From Pterois miles (taxonomy: Eukaryota > Chordata > Actinopteri > Perciformes > Scorpaenidae), in NCBI GenBank assembly GCA_947000775.1, contig CAMQGK010000567.1, forward strand, positions 13,680,501 through 13,744,500: a stretch of 64,000 bases of DNA. Direction: 5' to 3'. This document shows, one piece after another, positions 1 through 10,662 of the stretch; within the stretch, counting starts at the first letter, position 1, and each line of letters begins with the position of its first letter. The notes under the pieces were generated by a model. The model was not told the origin of the DNA. It made no database searches and saw only the letters and a list, made by a program, of their open reading frames with translations. A program made the position numbers and the translations under genes.

Positions 1-639
1 ACTGAGATAATAAACTGTAGTTCAAATTAAAAGTGAACATTTGACATAAATATCTATTAGTTATCCTAATGACACAATGCTAAATTTCCTTTTTTAATCA
101 GATATTGCTCAATAAACCAGCATGATTAGTATAGAATGATTTTCATAAATAGATAAATAAATTTTCATGTTTTGATGTGACATCCAAAAGATTGAATACA
201 ATATTAAATAAAGAACAACCTGGTTTCTCGCCATCTTATCTAGGGCTGCTCAGTTAATTGAAATGTTATCAAAAAAACATCTTGGCCTAGTGCAATTATC
301 AAATCGCCTGAGGTGCAGTATTTGTTAAAGGTGAAATGTGTGTCAAAATACCATTTTAAATTAAATATAGTTGTGCTGGCCAATACATGGTATTCTACAG
401 ACTACAGAAAAAAGTCTTTGTTTGGTGCAGATCCACACAAAAATAATACCATAATCATTTTAATATGTTTTTCAATGAAAATGACAGTAATGATGTAACA
501 TTCCCTCAAATATCGCAAATCATATTGGTATGAGTTTCACTCATTTCAAGATACAGTGCTCTAAAAATCAGCAAATCACTTTTTGTTTTTTGTCTGCCTG
601 TACTCATCACCATGGGGACAAGAAATGCATCATGATAAA
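1..639. other. AT-rich stretch, no gene seen
   Basis: No convincing exon, splice pair or RNA gene was found here. It must be the intron upstream of the first visible exon of ICAM-like gene A (exon at 910), because that exon starts in the middle of an Ig domain. I looked for the missing first half of that domain (a Trp/Phe-Tyr-Lys-Gly strand with the first Ig cysteine) and did not find it. Confidence 0.5.
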
Positions 640-847
640 AACTAGGAGGGCACTCGGAGACCGCAGACCTCCACCAAGGCCAAATGCCCTATCTTGTAAT
701 GTTTACGAAAGTGAATAATTATTTGTGTATCCGCCCCGTGATTTGGATCTACTACACCAAGTTTCATGAAAATCGGGCTGGTTGTTTTTCTGTAATCCTG
801 CTGACAAACAGCCAGAAACAAAAACATTACCTCCTTGGTTGAGGTAA
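640..847. repeat. Interspersed teleost repeat (degenerate)
   Basis: The stretch runs from 'actaggagggcactcgg' to 'acctccttggttgaggtaac' and includes the phrase 'gtttcatgaaaatcgg'. I recognise this combination as a short interspersed repeat found in many fish genomes. It ends about 60 bp before the splice acceptor of the first visible ICAM-like exon. The family name is not asserted. Confidence 0.55.
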
Positions 848-909
848 CAATCTACTATTAGTCTGTCTCTTACTTTATATTTCCCCCCAAATGTTCATTC
901 ATCCATCAG

Positions 910-3343
910 GCTCACTGCGAGTGACTGGCTGCCAGCCTGACAACGACACGGACTGTGACATCAGCGTTGTCCGGTCGCCGCTGAACGTGTCGTCGACCAT
1001 CAGCCTCACTCTGAACAGGAACCACAACGGAGCAGAGTTCAGATGCGAGGCCCAGTTGGATCTTGGACCTGATGGACCACAGCCTCCTCCAAACATGATG
1101 TCCAGTCCTCTCAACATCACCGTCTACTGTGAGATCACACTCACATCTGCTTTAGATTACTATTGTTTCTTTACAGTAAGAAATTGTAAAAGTACATATT
1201 CATACTCTTTCTCAACAGATAAGCCCATGATTAACACCACAAAGCTTCCAAAGACGGTCCCAGTGTTCAGAGGTTATCCCGAGGAGCTGGTCTGTGAAGC
1301 CGACGGTCACCCTCCTCCAAAGATCCAGTGGTTCTACAGCCCAGACAAAGTGCCCCACAAGGCTGGAGACACGCTCATCGTGTCTGAAGCCGGCGTCTAC
1401 AACTGCAGCGCCACCAACGAAGTTGACTCCATCTCCCATGAGGTCGTAGTTATTTTAAAAGGTAACAACACCCTTAATGTAAACACTTTCCTATAAAATG
1501 TATTATAGATCTGAATATGTAAAGTGCTCCAGTTGTGAAAACAGATCTCTTGCAGCCAGTAAATACATACATACGTACTCCACTCTGCTCCCCTTCATAC
1601 AAACTATATAAGAATTTTCATAGGTTTCTGTTGGTTGAAACTTTATTTTACTTTGCATCTGAAAATTATAGATATAATCATCCTCTGGACAGCCACAATT
1701 TATTCAGTTTATTTAAGTAGAATTAACCTTAAAGGACTACTTCACCCACAAAATGACCATTTATATATCAATTACTAATGTCATGTTACCTTGAATTTTC
1801 TTGAAGTAAACTTTTTCTCACACGTCTTTACGGTGAACAAAGAAACAAAAAAAGGAGAGAAGTCTTGATGAACTGATGGAAATTGGGACTGTGTTTAACA
1901 ACAGCAAAACTGCACAAATGTGTGAGAGTTAGGGATGTTAATTTTGAAAAAAAAAAATGATGTATCCGATAAACAACCCTCATTAACCGATTATCAACCA
2001 TTAACCAACAAGACTTGTGCCTCGCATGCAGCGGTGTGCCAGCTGCAGTGTATGAGCACAACAGACAACTGAGTCAGAAGTTCACTGTCAGTAGAGCTCC
2101 TGTAGCAGCCGCGATGCTGCGTTCAGTGTCTCCAGTTCACCACCCGGGAGAGTTAGCAGCCATGGTGCTGTGCATAGTGTCGCGGTCTCCACTGCACATT
2201 TAGTTTAGAGTAGCAAGTGTCAGCTGTGTGTCTGGGATTAACGATAGCAATTAACAAACACTGTGTATGTTTGTGCAACATTAGCAGCTGGTAGCTGCTA
2301 GAGTTGCTGGTGGCAGTGATAGCTGCTCTTCTGTGTTTTTCTCAGCTTTTTAATTGGTTATTTATATTTCTTTCAACCCTTTAACCGATAGGGTTAATCG
2401 GTTGAAGTGCTTCATGTTGGTCATCAGTTAAACGGTTAATTATTAACATCCCTAGTGAGAGTTTGTAAATGGATATTTTGATATAGTTTTGCTGTTTTTA
2501 ATCGCGGCCGCCATTAACTTCACTTCATTGAGACTTTTCTCCATTTTTGGAATCTTTGCTCACTGTGGAGGCGTGAAGAAAACTAAGTTTTCTTCAAGTA
2601 TTCAAGGAAACACTGGATGAGTAATTGATATACATGTAGTCATTTTGCAGGTGAAATATTCTTTTAAGTAGCACAGCAATAGACATACAGCTTCAAGGAG
2701 GATCCAATCCAGCCATATAAATTTATTTCAAAATGGCGGCGTGTGACTTTGAGCGGTTTGCGTACAAAGACAGAAACAAAAAGGCTAAGGTATGTTTTGT
2801 TGAAAATGTTAAGCTTTTTTTTATATACAGTGATTTGTTTTCTGTCAGGTGTTATAATCAGAAGGACTTCCATGCTTTCATTATACAAATACAATTAGCC
2901 TATCTTCCTCATATGTCATATATTATAATTATAAGTAGATAATTAGCATCATTTTTCAGGATTTTCTTTTGTTTTCTGCAACCACGTTGTAAAGTGCATG
3001 TTATTCATCCTGCAGTAAAAAAAATGAATTTTAGGAATAAAAGTTCTCATAAATGTAGTGAAGCGCAATAGAAATGAAGACACTTAGTTTATTTTGACAT
3101 TCTTCAGCATTAATATGTTACCTGTTTGGTTTTATTACAGAGGACTACCTTCCCCTCATAGCTGGATTTGTGGCCGTCACAGTGGTTGCCATCTCCATCG
3201 TCTTCCTCTTCATCTACTCAATCTACTACAAGAACACCAAGATGCGCCGCTACAGTCTGAAAAACCCCAAACTGGACACCCATAGTGGCAACGTGGCTCA
3301 CAACGGCTGGGACATGCAGTTCCCTATGACCAAACTGTCTTAG
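910..3343 (+). CDS. ICAM-like cell adhesion receptor A, 3' part (Ig D2 part, Ig D3, TM, tail)
   Basis: Three exons are visible: 910-1128, 1219-1461 and 3141-3343, all joined in phase 1 as is usual for Ig-domain exons; the reading gives about 220 residues ending at TAG 3341-3343. Exon one carries the second half of ICAM domain 2 with the AEFRCEA cysteine strand and the DLGPDGPQPPP linker that gene C also has (ELGPEGPQPPP). Exon two is a third Ig domain (cysteines in ELVCEADG and VYNCSAT). Exon three encodes a hydrophobic membrane segment of about 23 residues and a cytoplasmic tail of about 37 residues beginning KNTKMRRYSLKN, which resembles the basic juxtamembrane KIKKYRL stretch of ICAM-1. 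Several N-x-S/T sites are present. Family knowledge: ICAMs are type I membrane ligands of leukocyte beta-2 integrins. The 5' end (signal peptide, D1, first half of D2) lies outside the window, so intact status cannot be judged. Calling it icam1 or icam5 would be a guess. Confidence 0.82.
1728..2668. mobile_element. Long-inverted-repeat DNA element inside ICAM-like A intron, carrying a nested MITE
   Basis: The left end 'cttaaaggactacttcaccc' and the reverse complement of the right end 'gtgaaatattcttttaag' are imperfect inverted copies, both continuing into a shared CAAAATGAC. I recognise this as a teleost non-autonomous DNA element type. It is interrupted by the MITE at 1930-2454. Confidence 0.6.
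1930..2454. mobile_element. hAT-type MITE with perfect 8-bp target site duplication
   Basis: The ends are TAGGGATGTTAA and its inverted copy TTAACATCCCTA. The element is flanked by the direct repeat GTGAGAGT at 1922-1929 and 2455-2462, the 8-bp duplication expected of hAT transposases. It has no coding capacity. It sits inside the older element at 1728-2668, so it is the younger insertion. Confidence 0.8.
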
Positions 3344-4233
3344 CAGTAGATAACACAGGACAGGTAGCTGACCACTCTGAGCTGCACCTCTCTGTCAGAA
3401 TTATAAGAATGAGCAACCTTGGCTTGAGATGTACCATTTTATATTTGCTACTGGATTTTACCTGTTTTCACTGGACAGAAAGAAGAGGAGGAGCAAGGAC
3501 TCATCTGTTTTTAATGAGCACAAAGGGAATTTAATATGAATGTTTTTTGATCACCTCGGCTTCACTAATGCTTGACATGTATTTTTATTATGACCCCTTA
3601 ATATTCACTCAAACTCAGATCTCTGTATGTAATTATTTTTATAAACTGCACATGATTTTAGCATGCACATGAGAGGTGGTGACACGGCTGAAACCGTTTT
3701 AACAGTCACACTAACAGGAAGTGCACTACATCTGTCCTCTCTGAAAGTGTGACACATTAATTCGGTGAAAACAGAAACCTGCTCTGCTCAAATTGTGGAC
3801 ACTAATGTTTGTGCATACTTTTCATTTGAGCCTTTCACTATTCTTTATAAGCCACTCTGCACTTCTGTCTGCCTTCTCTGTGGCTGGCGCTTTGTTGTGC
3901 CAAACTGTGCCAGGCTCTGGCCTTATGGGACAAATTGTCCTGTTCCACAGTTGTATGCTTTTGTATGAATGACTGCAGGCATTTTAGCCTAATGCCTATC
4001 AGAACTGTGTATTCAGGAGGATATTTTTTGTAAATGCAAAACATTTTATTTATTTATGAGAAACTGCAAAGATGGAACAATTTAAGGACTGTAGACAGGC
4101 TTGTAAACGTTGCAAATGTTGTAAAACAAAAAAAAAAAAAAAAGGGCTGTGATTTTGGGGACATGAAGACATTGTAACGCATTTGTGAATACAGCTGTAA
4201 ATATTTGAGACTGATGTAAAACTGTATTTTATT

Positions 4234-4239
4234 ATTAAA
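4234..4239 (+). terminator. Probable polyadenylation signal of ICAM-like A
   Basis: ATTAAA lies about 890 bp after the stop codon, preceded by T/A-rich 3'UTR-like sequence with no splice structure. Cleavage would fall near 4255-4265. ATTAAA is the commonest variant signal. Region 3344-4233 is interpreted as the 3'UTR. Confidence 0.55.
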
Positions 4240-4289
4240 GATATGGCTTTTTAAACAGATTGCTTCTTTGTTGAAACCTTTCAGCAGGA

Positions 4290-4339
4290 GAGCTGGACAA
4301 TATGATGATATATATCGTCAAAACCAGACAAAAATGTCT

Positions 4340-4407
<68 letters not shown>

Positions 4408-4557
4408 CGTATATGTCTATACCGTTTCTATTGCAATATACTGTGGGCATTTATTATTTTTTGTTCTATAAGTTCACTGTTCATTTTACTCTCAAGTTCC
4501 TAAAATGAGAAAATACAAACATACCTATTTCATGGTTTTGGCCATATCATCCAGCCC
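4290..4557. repeat. Short inverted-repeat element containing a (TG)n microsatellite
   Basis: The left end 'agctggacaatatgatgata' is mirrored by 'ggccatatcatccagccctg' at the right, a hAT-like MITE end type in fish. An almost pure TG run occupies 4342-4400 and continues into TATATACG. A related stretch (TGTGTGTATATATA and 'aaaatgagaaaatgc') recurs near 53910-54000. Confidence 0.5.
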
Positions 4558-5666
4558 TGGGCCTGAATATATCTGAGCATAAATGTAAGATCAGAAACAC
4601 AAGACTCATTTTGTTGTGTGTTCAAAAAATAATTCAGTGCAATAGCTTATACCAAAAGTTGTTTTTCCTGGTAATAAATCCACCCCAGAGCACAGACCTG
4701 TGTCAAAGCCCAGAATTTTAATTTCCGTCGTTTTGGAGGGGATCTAAGGATTTAATATCTAAATGGTTATTAAGGCTAACTAAGATGGGGCATGTATCTC
4801 CATTTTCCTGGGTTGCACCAGCGCTGTACTATCCGGCAAACAGCTTCGAGCTTTCAGAAACAAAACTGTAGAAACCACACAAGACAAAACTCATTCTAAT
4901 CCTTGTCTTTTGGTGGTTTTGGTGGCTCTAATCCTCAGGAGGGAGCTGTACACTGCAACCAGCAGGCTTTACAGCTGGACCCTATCTATGCTGCCTTCCA
5001 GTGCTGTCGGAAATAGTGCAATTACATACATTGTTGAGGAACTACTCCCTATTTAGAAGAACTACTCCCTATTTAGAAAAGAGGGGGATTTCAGTCACTT
5101 GAATTGCTGGATGTGACTATTTGTGTGTGGGGAGTATGGGAATCACGTGGCTGTAAAATGAATGCATTTGCGTAGTACTGCCCTTTCCAACGTGGAAAAG
5201 GGGGAGTGTTTAGTGTTTTACATGTACATGTACATGCTAAGCTAAGCTAACTGGTCCCTTGCTCCATTCCCGCCAACTTGCTGCTGCTGAAGAGAAAGGG
5301 AGTGGTATCAATCTTCTCATCTAACTCCCTGTAAGACAACCATTTCCCAAAATGTCGAACTATTCCTTTAAGCCACACGCACTCATGTCCAGTCCCCGCC
5401 TCGGCCACACCAAAAATGGTGTTGATATGGTAAATTACTAAACGGCTGTTTACTTCCGATCAATGTCTCGCAGAGTCTGCAGTTTACGAGGAGCACTTTA
5501 ATGCATCCCGATAGTGTGTCTTCAGGGACTTTCTGTGATGTCAGTCTCCAGGTGAAAGGAAAAGAGGCGACGAGGGACACGGATCTGGAAATAAGTTTGT
5601 CATCTCGTCCATTTTTATATTTAATTTAGTCGTAAAAGTGTTTCTGGTTGGTGCACTGGCGAAACC
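4558..5666. other. Intergenic region and upstream flank of ICAM-like B
   Basis: No gene was found. A 20-bp tandem duplication (actactccctatttagaa plus two bases, twice) lies at 5041-5080. A minus-strand interspersed repeat occupies about 5225-5372; it ends in 'cgaactattccttta' and contains 'gctaagctaagctaac', both typical of one teleost element. The 290 bp before the ATG at 5667 should contain the promoter, but I see no TATA box or clear NF-kB site in it. Confidence 0.45.
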
Positions 5667-8600
5667 ATGAAGTGGTTCTTCATATTAAGCGGTGTGATCG
5701 CGTGGACAGGTAACTATATTCTGCCGTGTTAGCTTGTCCTGTATTCAGTAACGTTACAACTTTAGCCTCATTATTGTGTCTCAGTAACGTAACAGCGTCG
5801 ACTCCTCGGGCTGGCCTACGCCCATTGTTTGCATGTTTAAACCTGATGATCATATCGGTTTGCTTTTTGTCGGGGGATCAAAATGTGTACCCATGTTTTG
5901 GTGGATCAGTTTTAATGTTTTGGACAATTTGCAGATTATCTGCCTAACTTTAATTTGTGTGTACACTTTAGTAAGTCATTATCCTAAATCCCATGTTTGT
6001 ACAAGAGGGCAGCCGCACACACGACATGGATTTGTAGTCAACAAGACAAATGATTTTGATTGTTATGAATATTATTGAACTTTAAAAAAAAATTCAAGCA
6101 CCAGAAAGAGCAGGGTCCCATTTATTGTTGGTGTAAAAAATAAGCAGTTTCCAATCATAAAAACATGTATTTACATCAGGTGTCATGACGCCCCGTCACC
6201 CCCTTGTTTTACTTGCTTAGTTTCACTCAATTCCTGTGTCTATGGGATCATGATTATGATATTTCATCCCATTTATATATCCCAATATTACTGGTTATCA
6301 CCCAACTTCACCAAGTACATCATGGCCAGGGGACTACAGATGAAAACTAGCCGTCTGGCTAACTCTGGCTTTTTTAAACCATGTATAATCATGTGTTTTA
6401 TGAAATTGCACTGTCCCCTTTTAAATAAACTAAACTGAACTAAACTACACTAAACATAAAAAAGATCTGCCCTGTAAGGCAATATTTGTTTCTGACTCTG
6501 GGAATGTGGGGAAAACAGTAAAATTCCCTAAAACTACTGCAACTCTGATCACAGGTATACATGTTATACCATGTGATCCTCGTTTTTTTTTTTTTTTTTT
6601 TTTTTTACAACTAATGTAATATTGTGTCTAGGGCTGTCAATTAATGAAAATGTTTAATTGTGATCATGATTGTCCATAGTTAATCATGATTAATTGCAAA
6701 TTAATTTTTTATCTGTTTTAAAAAAGTTCCTAAAAGGGAGCTTTATCAAGTATCCAATACCCTTATCAACATGGAAGTGGGCAAATATGCTGCTTTATGC
6801 AAATGTATGTTCATATTATTGGAAATCAATTAACAACACAAAACAAGGACAAATATTGTCCAGAAACCCTCACTGGTACTGCATTTTGCATAAAAATGCT
6901 TAAATCATAACATGGTAAACTGCAGCCCAACAGGCATCACTAGCTGTCAGTGTGTTGACTTGACTATGACTTGCCCCAAACTGCATGTGATTATCATAAA
7001 GTGGGCATGTCTGTAAAGGGGAGTACTAAATTCAATTACATATATTGTGTTTATACTGTAGCATTATGTACATAATTTACATGGTACATACTTATTTCTA
7101 TTTTGTTACATTTCTTTATGTTTATAGAAGAGCAACTGTAACATTTTTCTGATTCTGATAAAACTTTGTTTTGTACATGTCTGCTTGTACTGTAAGCTAT
7201 AATACACACTGTGTATTTCTAGGGAGGCCTGTGAGTTCCTCCTGTCCAGTCGAGATGAGTCCTGCTAGAATCGTGGTGAGATATGGAGACCCGTTCTCGG
7301 TCAACTGCAGCTCACCGTCTGACCAGATCGAGTCGATGGGCTGGGAGTCTGTATACGGCGGCACAGGAACTAAAGAAGGCGTCTCTTCTGTTGTCCTGGA
7401 AGTAGACTCTGTGAAACGCTGGGACATAAGACCACTCTGCTTCATCAACCTCCTCGATGGTTTTCAGTGTTCAGAAATCCTCCAAGTTATCGTTTACAGT
7501 AAGTCGTCCTTAACTTGATCTGAAGTGGCCCCTCGTAGTTGATCATCATTCAGTACGTCAGATGTTGGACTTGCTCTTTCATTTTTTTACACAGATATGG
7601 CGGACAGCGTGTCCATCTCTCAGCCAAGTCAAACGGGCCCCATGGTTGAGGGCCAACAGTACCGCATGCAGTGTGACCTTGTTAATGTTACACCACTAAG
7701 AAACCTCTCTGTGCACTGGCACAAAGGAAATAAGATCATCTATACTGAGATGTTTGACCAGTCCAGTCTGTCTCCAGTCAATACGTCTTCTGTCTTCAAT
7801 CTGACCGCCCAGAGAGGTGATAACGGAACTGAGATCTGGTGTGAAGCAAAGCTGGAGTTTTGGCCACCGGTACCAAATCTCCCCCCGATCCAATCAAAGT
7901 CACAGGAACTGATTGTACTGTGTAAGTTTTTAATGATTTAACCATGACAGTAGTTAGAGAATATTGGGTGTGATTTGCCTTTCTCTTGATTATATTTTAA
8001 TTATTCTGTGTCCTCCTCTCGCTGTCTGTATTTAAATTCCTCAGACTCACCAGCCTTCACCAAGCCTGAAAATGAGACGCTGGAACTCTCAGCTGGCAGT
8101 GAAATAATTTTAGATTGCACTGCTGCAGGAAACCCAACGCCGGTATACAGCTGGCATTTTCCACACGCAATACAACAGACCAATCAAAATGAGAATCAAC
8201 CCGTTTTGACGCCATCCATTCAGCTTCCAGGCACCTATAACTGCACAGCGTCCAACAGCCAGGGCACGAAGACCAAATATTTCACCGTCATCGAAGCTAC
8301 AAGTAAGATATTGTTAAAAATGTTATTAACATAGACTGTATATATAGGTGGATGACACATCCCCATTTCCTCCCACTGTACAAAAGTGAAGCCAAAGTAT
8401 TCTGGATACAGGAGCTGCCATCTTGAGATTCTGACATCTTTGGAGCCGGAAGTAACCGGAAGGGCTGGAGCCGTGGTATCAAGGCCCCGTCCACACCCAC
8501 TGGAGCCAGTCATGAGCCCAGCACGGCCATAGCTTTATAACGTGAGCCACCTAGCTGCTACGTTAGAGCTATATTTATTATTATTTCAACATGTTTTATT

Positions 8601-9827
8601 ACATAAACTAACAACATACAATTACCGAGCCTCCAGCTCTGTGACTACTTTACTCAGAGCAGCTGTCAATCATGATGTCTCACCCTCTTTTTATTGCGTC
8701 AAATAACTAATTAAAACTAGGGCTGTCAGTCAATTGAAATAGTGAAGTATTTAATACTCTTATCAACATGGGAGTGGACAAATATGCTGCTTTATGCAAA
8801 TCTGCGTATATATTTATTAATGGGAATCAATTAACAACACAAAATAATGACAAATATTGTCCAGAAACCCTCAGAGGTACTGCATTTAGCATGAAAAATA
8901 TGCTCAAATCATAACATGGCAAACTGCAGCCCAACAGGTAATGACAGCTGTCAGTGTGCTGACTTGACTATGACTTGCCCCACACTGCATGTGATTATAA
9001 TATATAATATATATAAGTGGGCATGTCTGTAAAGGGGAGACTTGTGGGTACCCAGAGAACCTATTTTCATTCACGTCTTGAGGTCAGAGGTCAAGGGACC
9101 CCTTTGAAAATGGCCTTGACCGTTTTTCCTAGTTGGGAGCATTATTTAGCCTCCTTGCCAGCAAGCTAGTATGACATGGTTGCTACCAATAGATTCCTTA
9201 GGTTTTCTAGTTTCATCTGATGCCAGTAGCTTCACTTACCCTTTACAACTGAACCCAACACAACCTAAAAATCTAAAGTTGCATTAATACATTAAAGAAT
9301 TTAGTGGCGTTAAAACAAATTTGCATGAATGCGTTATTATTGCATTAACTTTGACAGCCCTAATAAAAAAACTAACAAACTTAGAAAATTAAACACATAA
9401 CACAACATACATCAGTGTGATAAGAACTTTGGCAGAAACCATTTTTGGGAAAAAAATATTTGACTTGTACTTTGACTTTTTAGTTTGTCCCATGTCCCAC
9501 CTGCGAACATGGAGTCTGGCTTTATGACCTATACTGCAGACAGCCACCAGGGGCCGATCCAGATGTTTTGGCTTCACTTTTGAGGAGCTGTCATGTCTTT
9601 ATATACAGACTTTAGTCATTACACTCTCAGCTTGTTCTACTCCATTATTGTCTTGCAGTGTTGATTATTCGATAATTACTTCATGCTGTTGTTTTCCATC
9701 AGGTAGTCACCCTGGAACCACTGCTGGGATTTTAATGGCTGTGCTCTTTGTTTTACTCTTTATTATGGGATGTGTGGTTTATCACAAACAGAGAAACTCT
9801 TCTGTTGCGAGAGACCAGAGGGTCTGA
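5667..9827 (+). CDS. ICAM-like cell adhesion receptor B (three Ig domains, membrane-anchored)
   Basis: Five exons, all phase 1: 5667-5709 (signal peptide MKWFFILSGVIAWT), 7223-7498 (D1), 7595-7921 (D2), 8045-8302 (D3), 9703-9827 (membrane anchor, short tail, TGA 9825-9827). The product is 342 aa. D1 holds paired cysteines (FSVNCSS and RPLCFIN, plus CPVE and FQCSE) and an MGWES strand that lines up with the LGIET strand of ICAM-1, where Glu34 contacts the integrin I domain. D2 has MQCDLVNV and IWCEAKLE, D3 has IILDCTA and YNCTASN. The last exon gives about 20 hydrophobic residues followed by YHKQRNSSVARDQRV. This is the usual one-exon-per-Ig-domain design of ICAM genes, with three Ig domains. 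The start is supported by the hydrophobic leader and a GAAACC context before ATG. A second membrane exon follows at 9877 (separate entry). Orthology to a particular mammalian ICAM is not claimed. Confidence 0.85.
6629..7023. mobile_element. hAT-type element, 3'-truncated copy (copy 1 of 3)
   Basis: It starts TAGGGCTGTCAATTAATG and shares long blocks with the copies at 8718-9362 and 41670-42264, such as 'cagaaaccctc' and 'ggcatgtctgtaaaggggag', after which the similarity stops. It lies in the first intron of ICAM-like B. Confidence 0.65.
8718..9362. mobile_element. hAT-type element, near full length (copy 2 of 3)
   Basis: The ends are TAGGGCTGTCAG and its inverted partner TTGACAGCCCTA. The 8 bases before (attaaaac) and after (ataaaaaa) match at 6 of 8 positions, compatible with an aged target duplication. 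There is no transposase ORF. It lies in the intron before the membrane exon of ICAM-like B. Confidence 0.7.
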
Positions 9828-9876
9828 ACAGATGAGCCGAGAGAGAGAATGTAACGAAAACTCTCATCTCCCACAG

Positions 9877-9968
9877 GGAACCGCACAACCTTTGCAGCCC
9901 TGCTGGGAGGATTTTTGTTCCTGGGAGCCGTGCTCTTCATTGGCGGCCTTTTTTTTTCTGACACCTGA
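9877..9968 (+). other. Candidate alternative last exon with a second membrane anchor (ICAM-like B)
   Basis: A good acceptor ('ctctcatctcccacag') ends at 9876. Reading on in phase 1, the phase left by the D3 exon (ends 8302), gives 29 codons, N-R-T-T followed by FAALLGGFLFLGAVLFIGGL and then FFSDT, with TGA at 9966-9968. This is a full-length hydrophobic helix preceded by an N-glycosylation sequon and with almost no tail. Joined to D3 it would give a 331-aa isoform. It lies only 49 bp after the stop of the first anchor exon, so it is either an alternative last exon or part of that exon's 3'UTR that happens to be open. Transcript evidence would decide. Confidence 0.5.
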
Positions 9969-10662
9969 CGGCACATTTTCTTTCAGCAAAGGCAGCTATC
10001 TGAAAGGACGCCCTACCTCATCAGGACCCGTATGAGGCTGACTTTTTTAAATTCAATTTTGCATGGCTTTATAATGAAAATGGCACCTGTTTTTTGTGCT
10101 TGGATAAACATCAATATCATGTGTGTTGAACGCCTAGAAGCATTATCTGTTCTGCATGCTCAGCTGGTGGACTTGTGCTCATGCTTGGCCGCTGTTGCAT
10201 AATCTAGTCAGCTGTCTTAAAAGCTCAACTAATCAATATTGCTATTTTAACAAACTGTACATTTACATGCACTCAAGAAATCAGGTTACCAAAGGCCAGA
10301 CACACCAACCTGACATCAGAGAGCTAACGTGAATGAAGGCTGCCTGTTGTGTTGCCTCACGTCGCTTTTGTCTTGGCTAAAAAGTTGCACTCGAACACAC
10401 GGCAAAGACTACAGCCGATGGCCAACCAACTATGTTCCAGCAGGTAGCAGTAGTCTGTATTTGTCATTCAAAAAGGGAAAATGGATTCAACATGCTGAAT
10501 TGGCTGAAAACCTCTGACACGAACAGACTATAGCTGACGGTGTGGGACACACTGAAAAAACCAGGCCAACAGATGCTCACTGACAGCGTGTGTCAGGACG
10601 TTTGGAGGAACCAGAGAACACAAGTAATTTTAGAACATGTTTACATGCACTGTGGTAACCTG

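Noticed and set aside
4235..4508. Open frames with long Cys-Val or His-Thr runs
   Set aside because: They are translations of the (TG)n microsatellite at 4342-4400 and carry no other coding signal.
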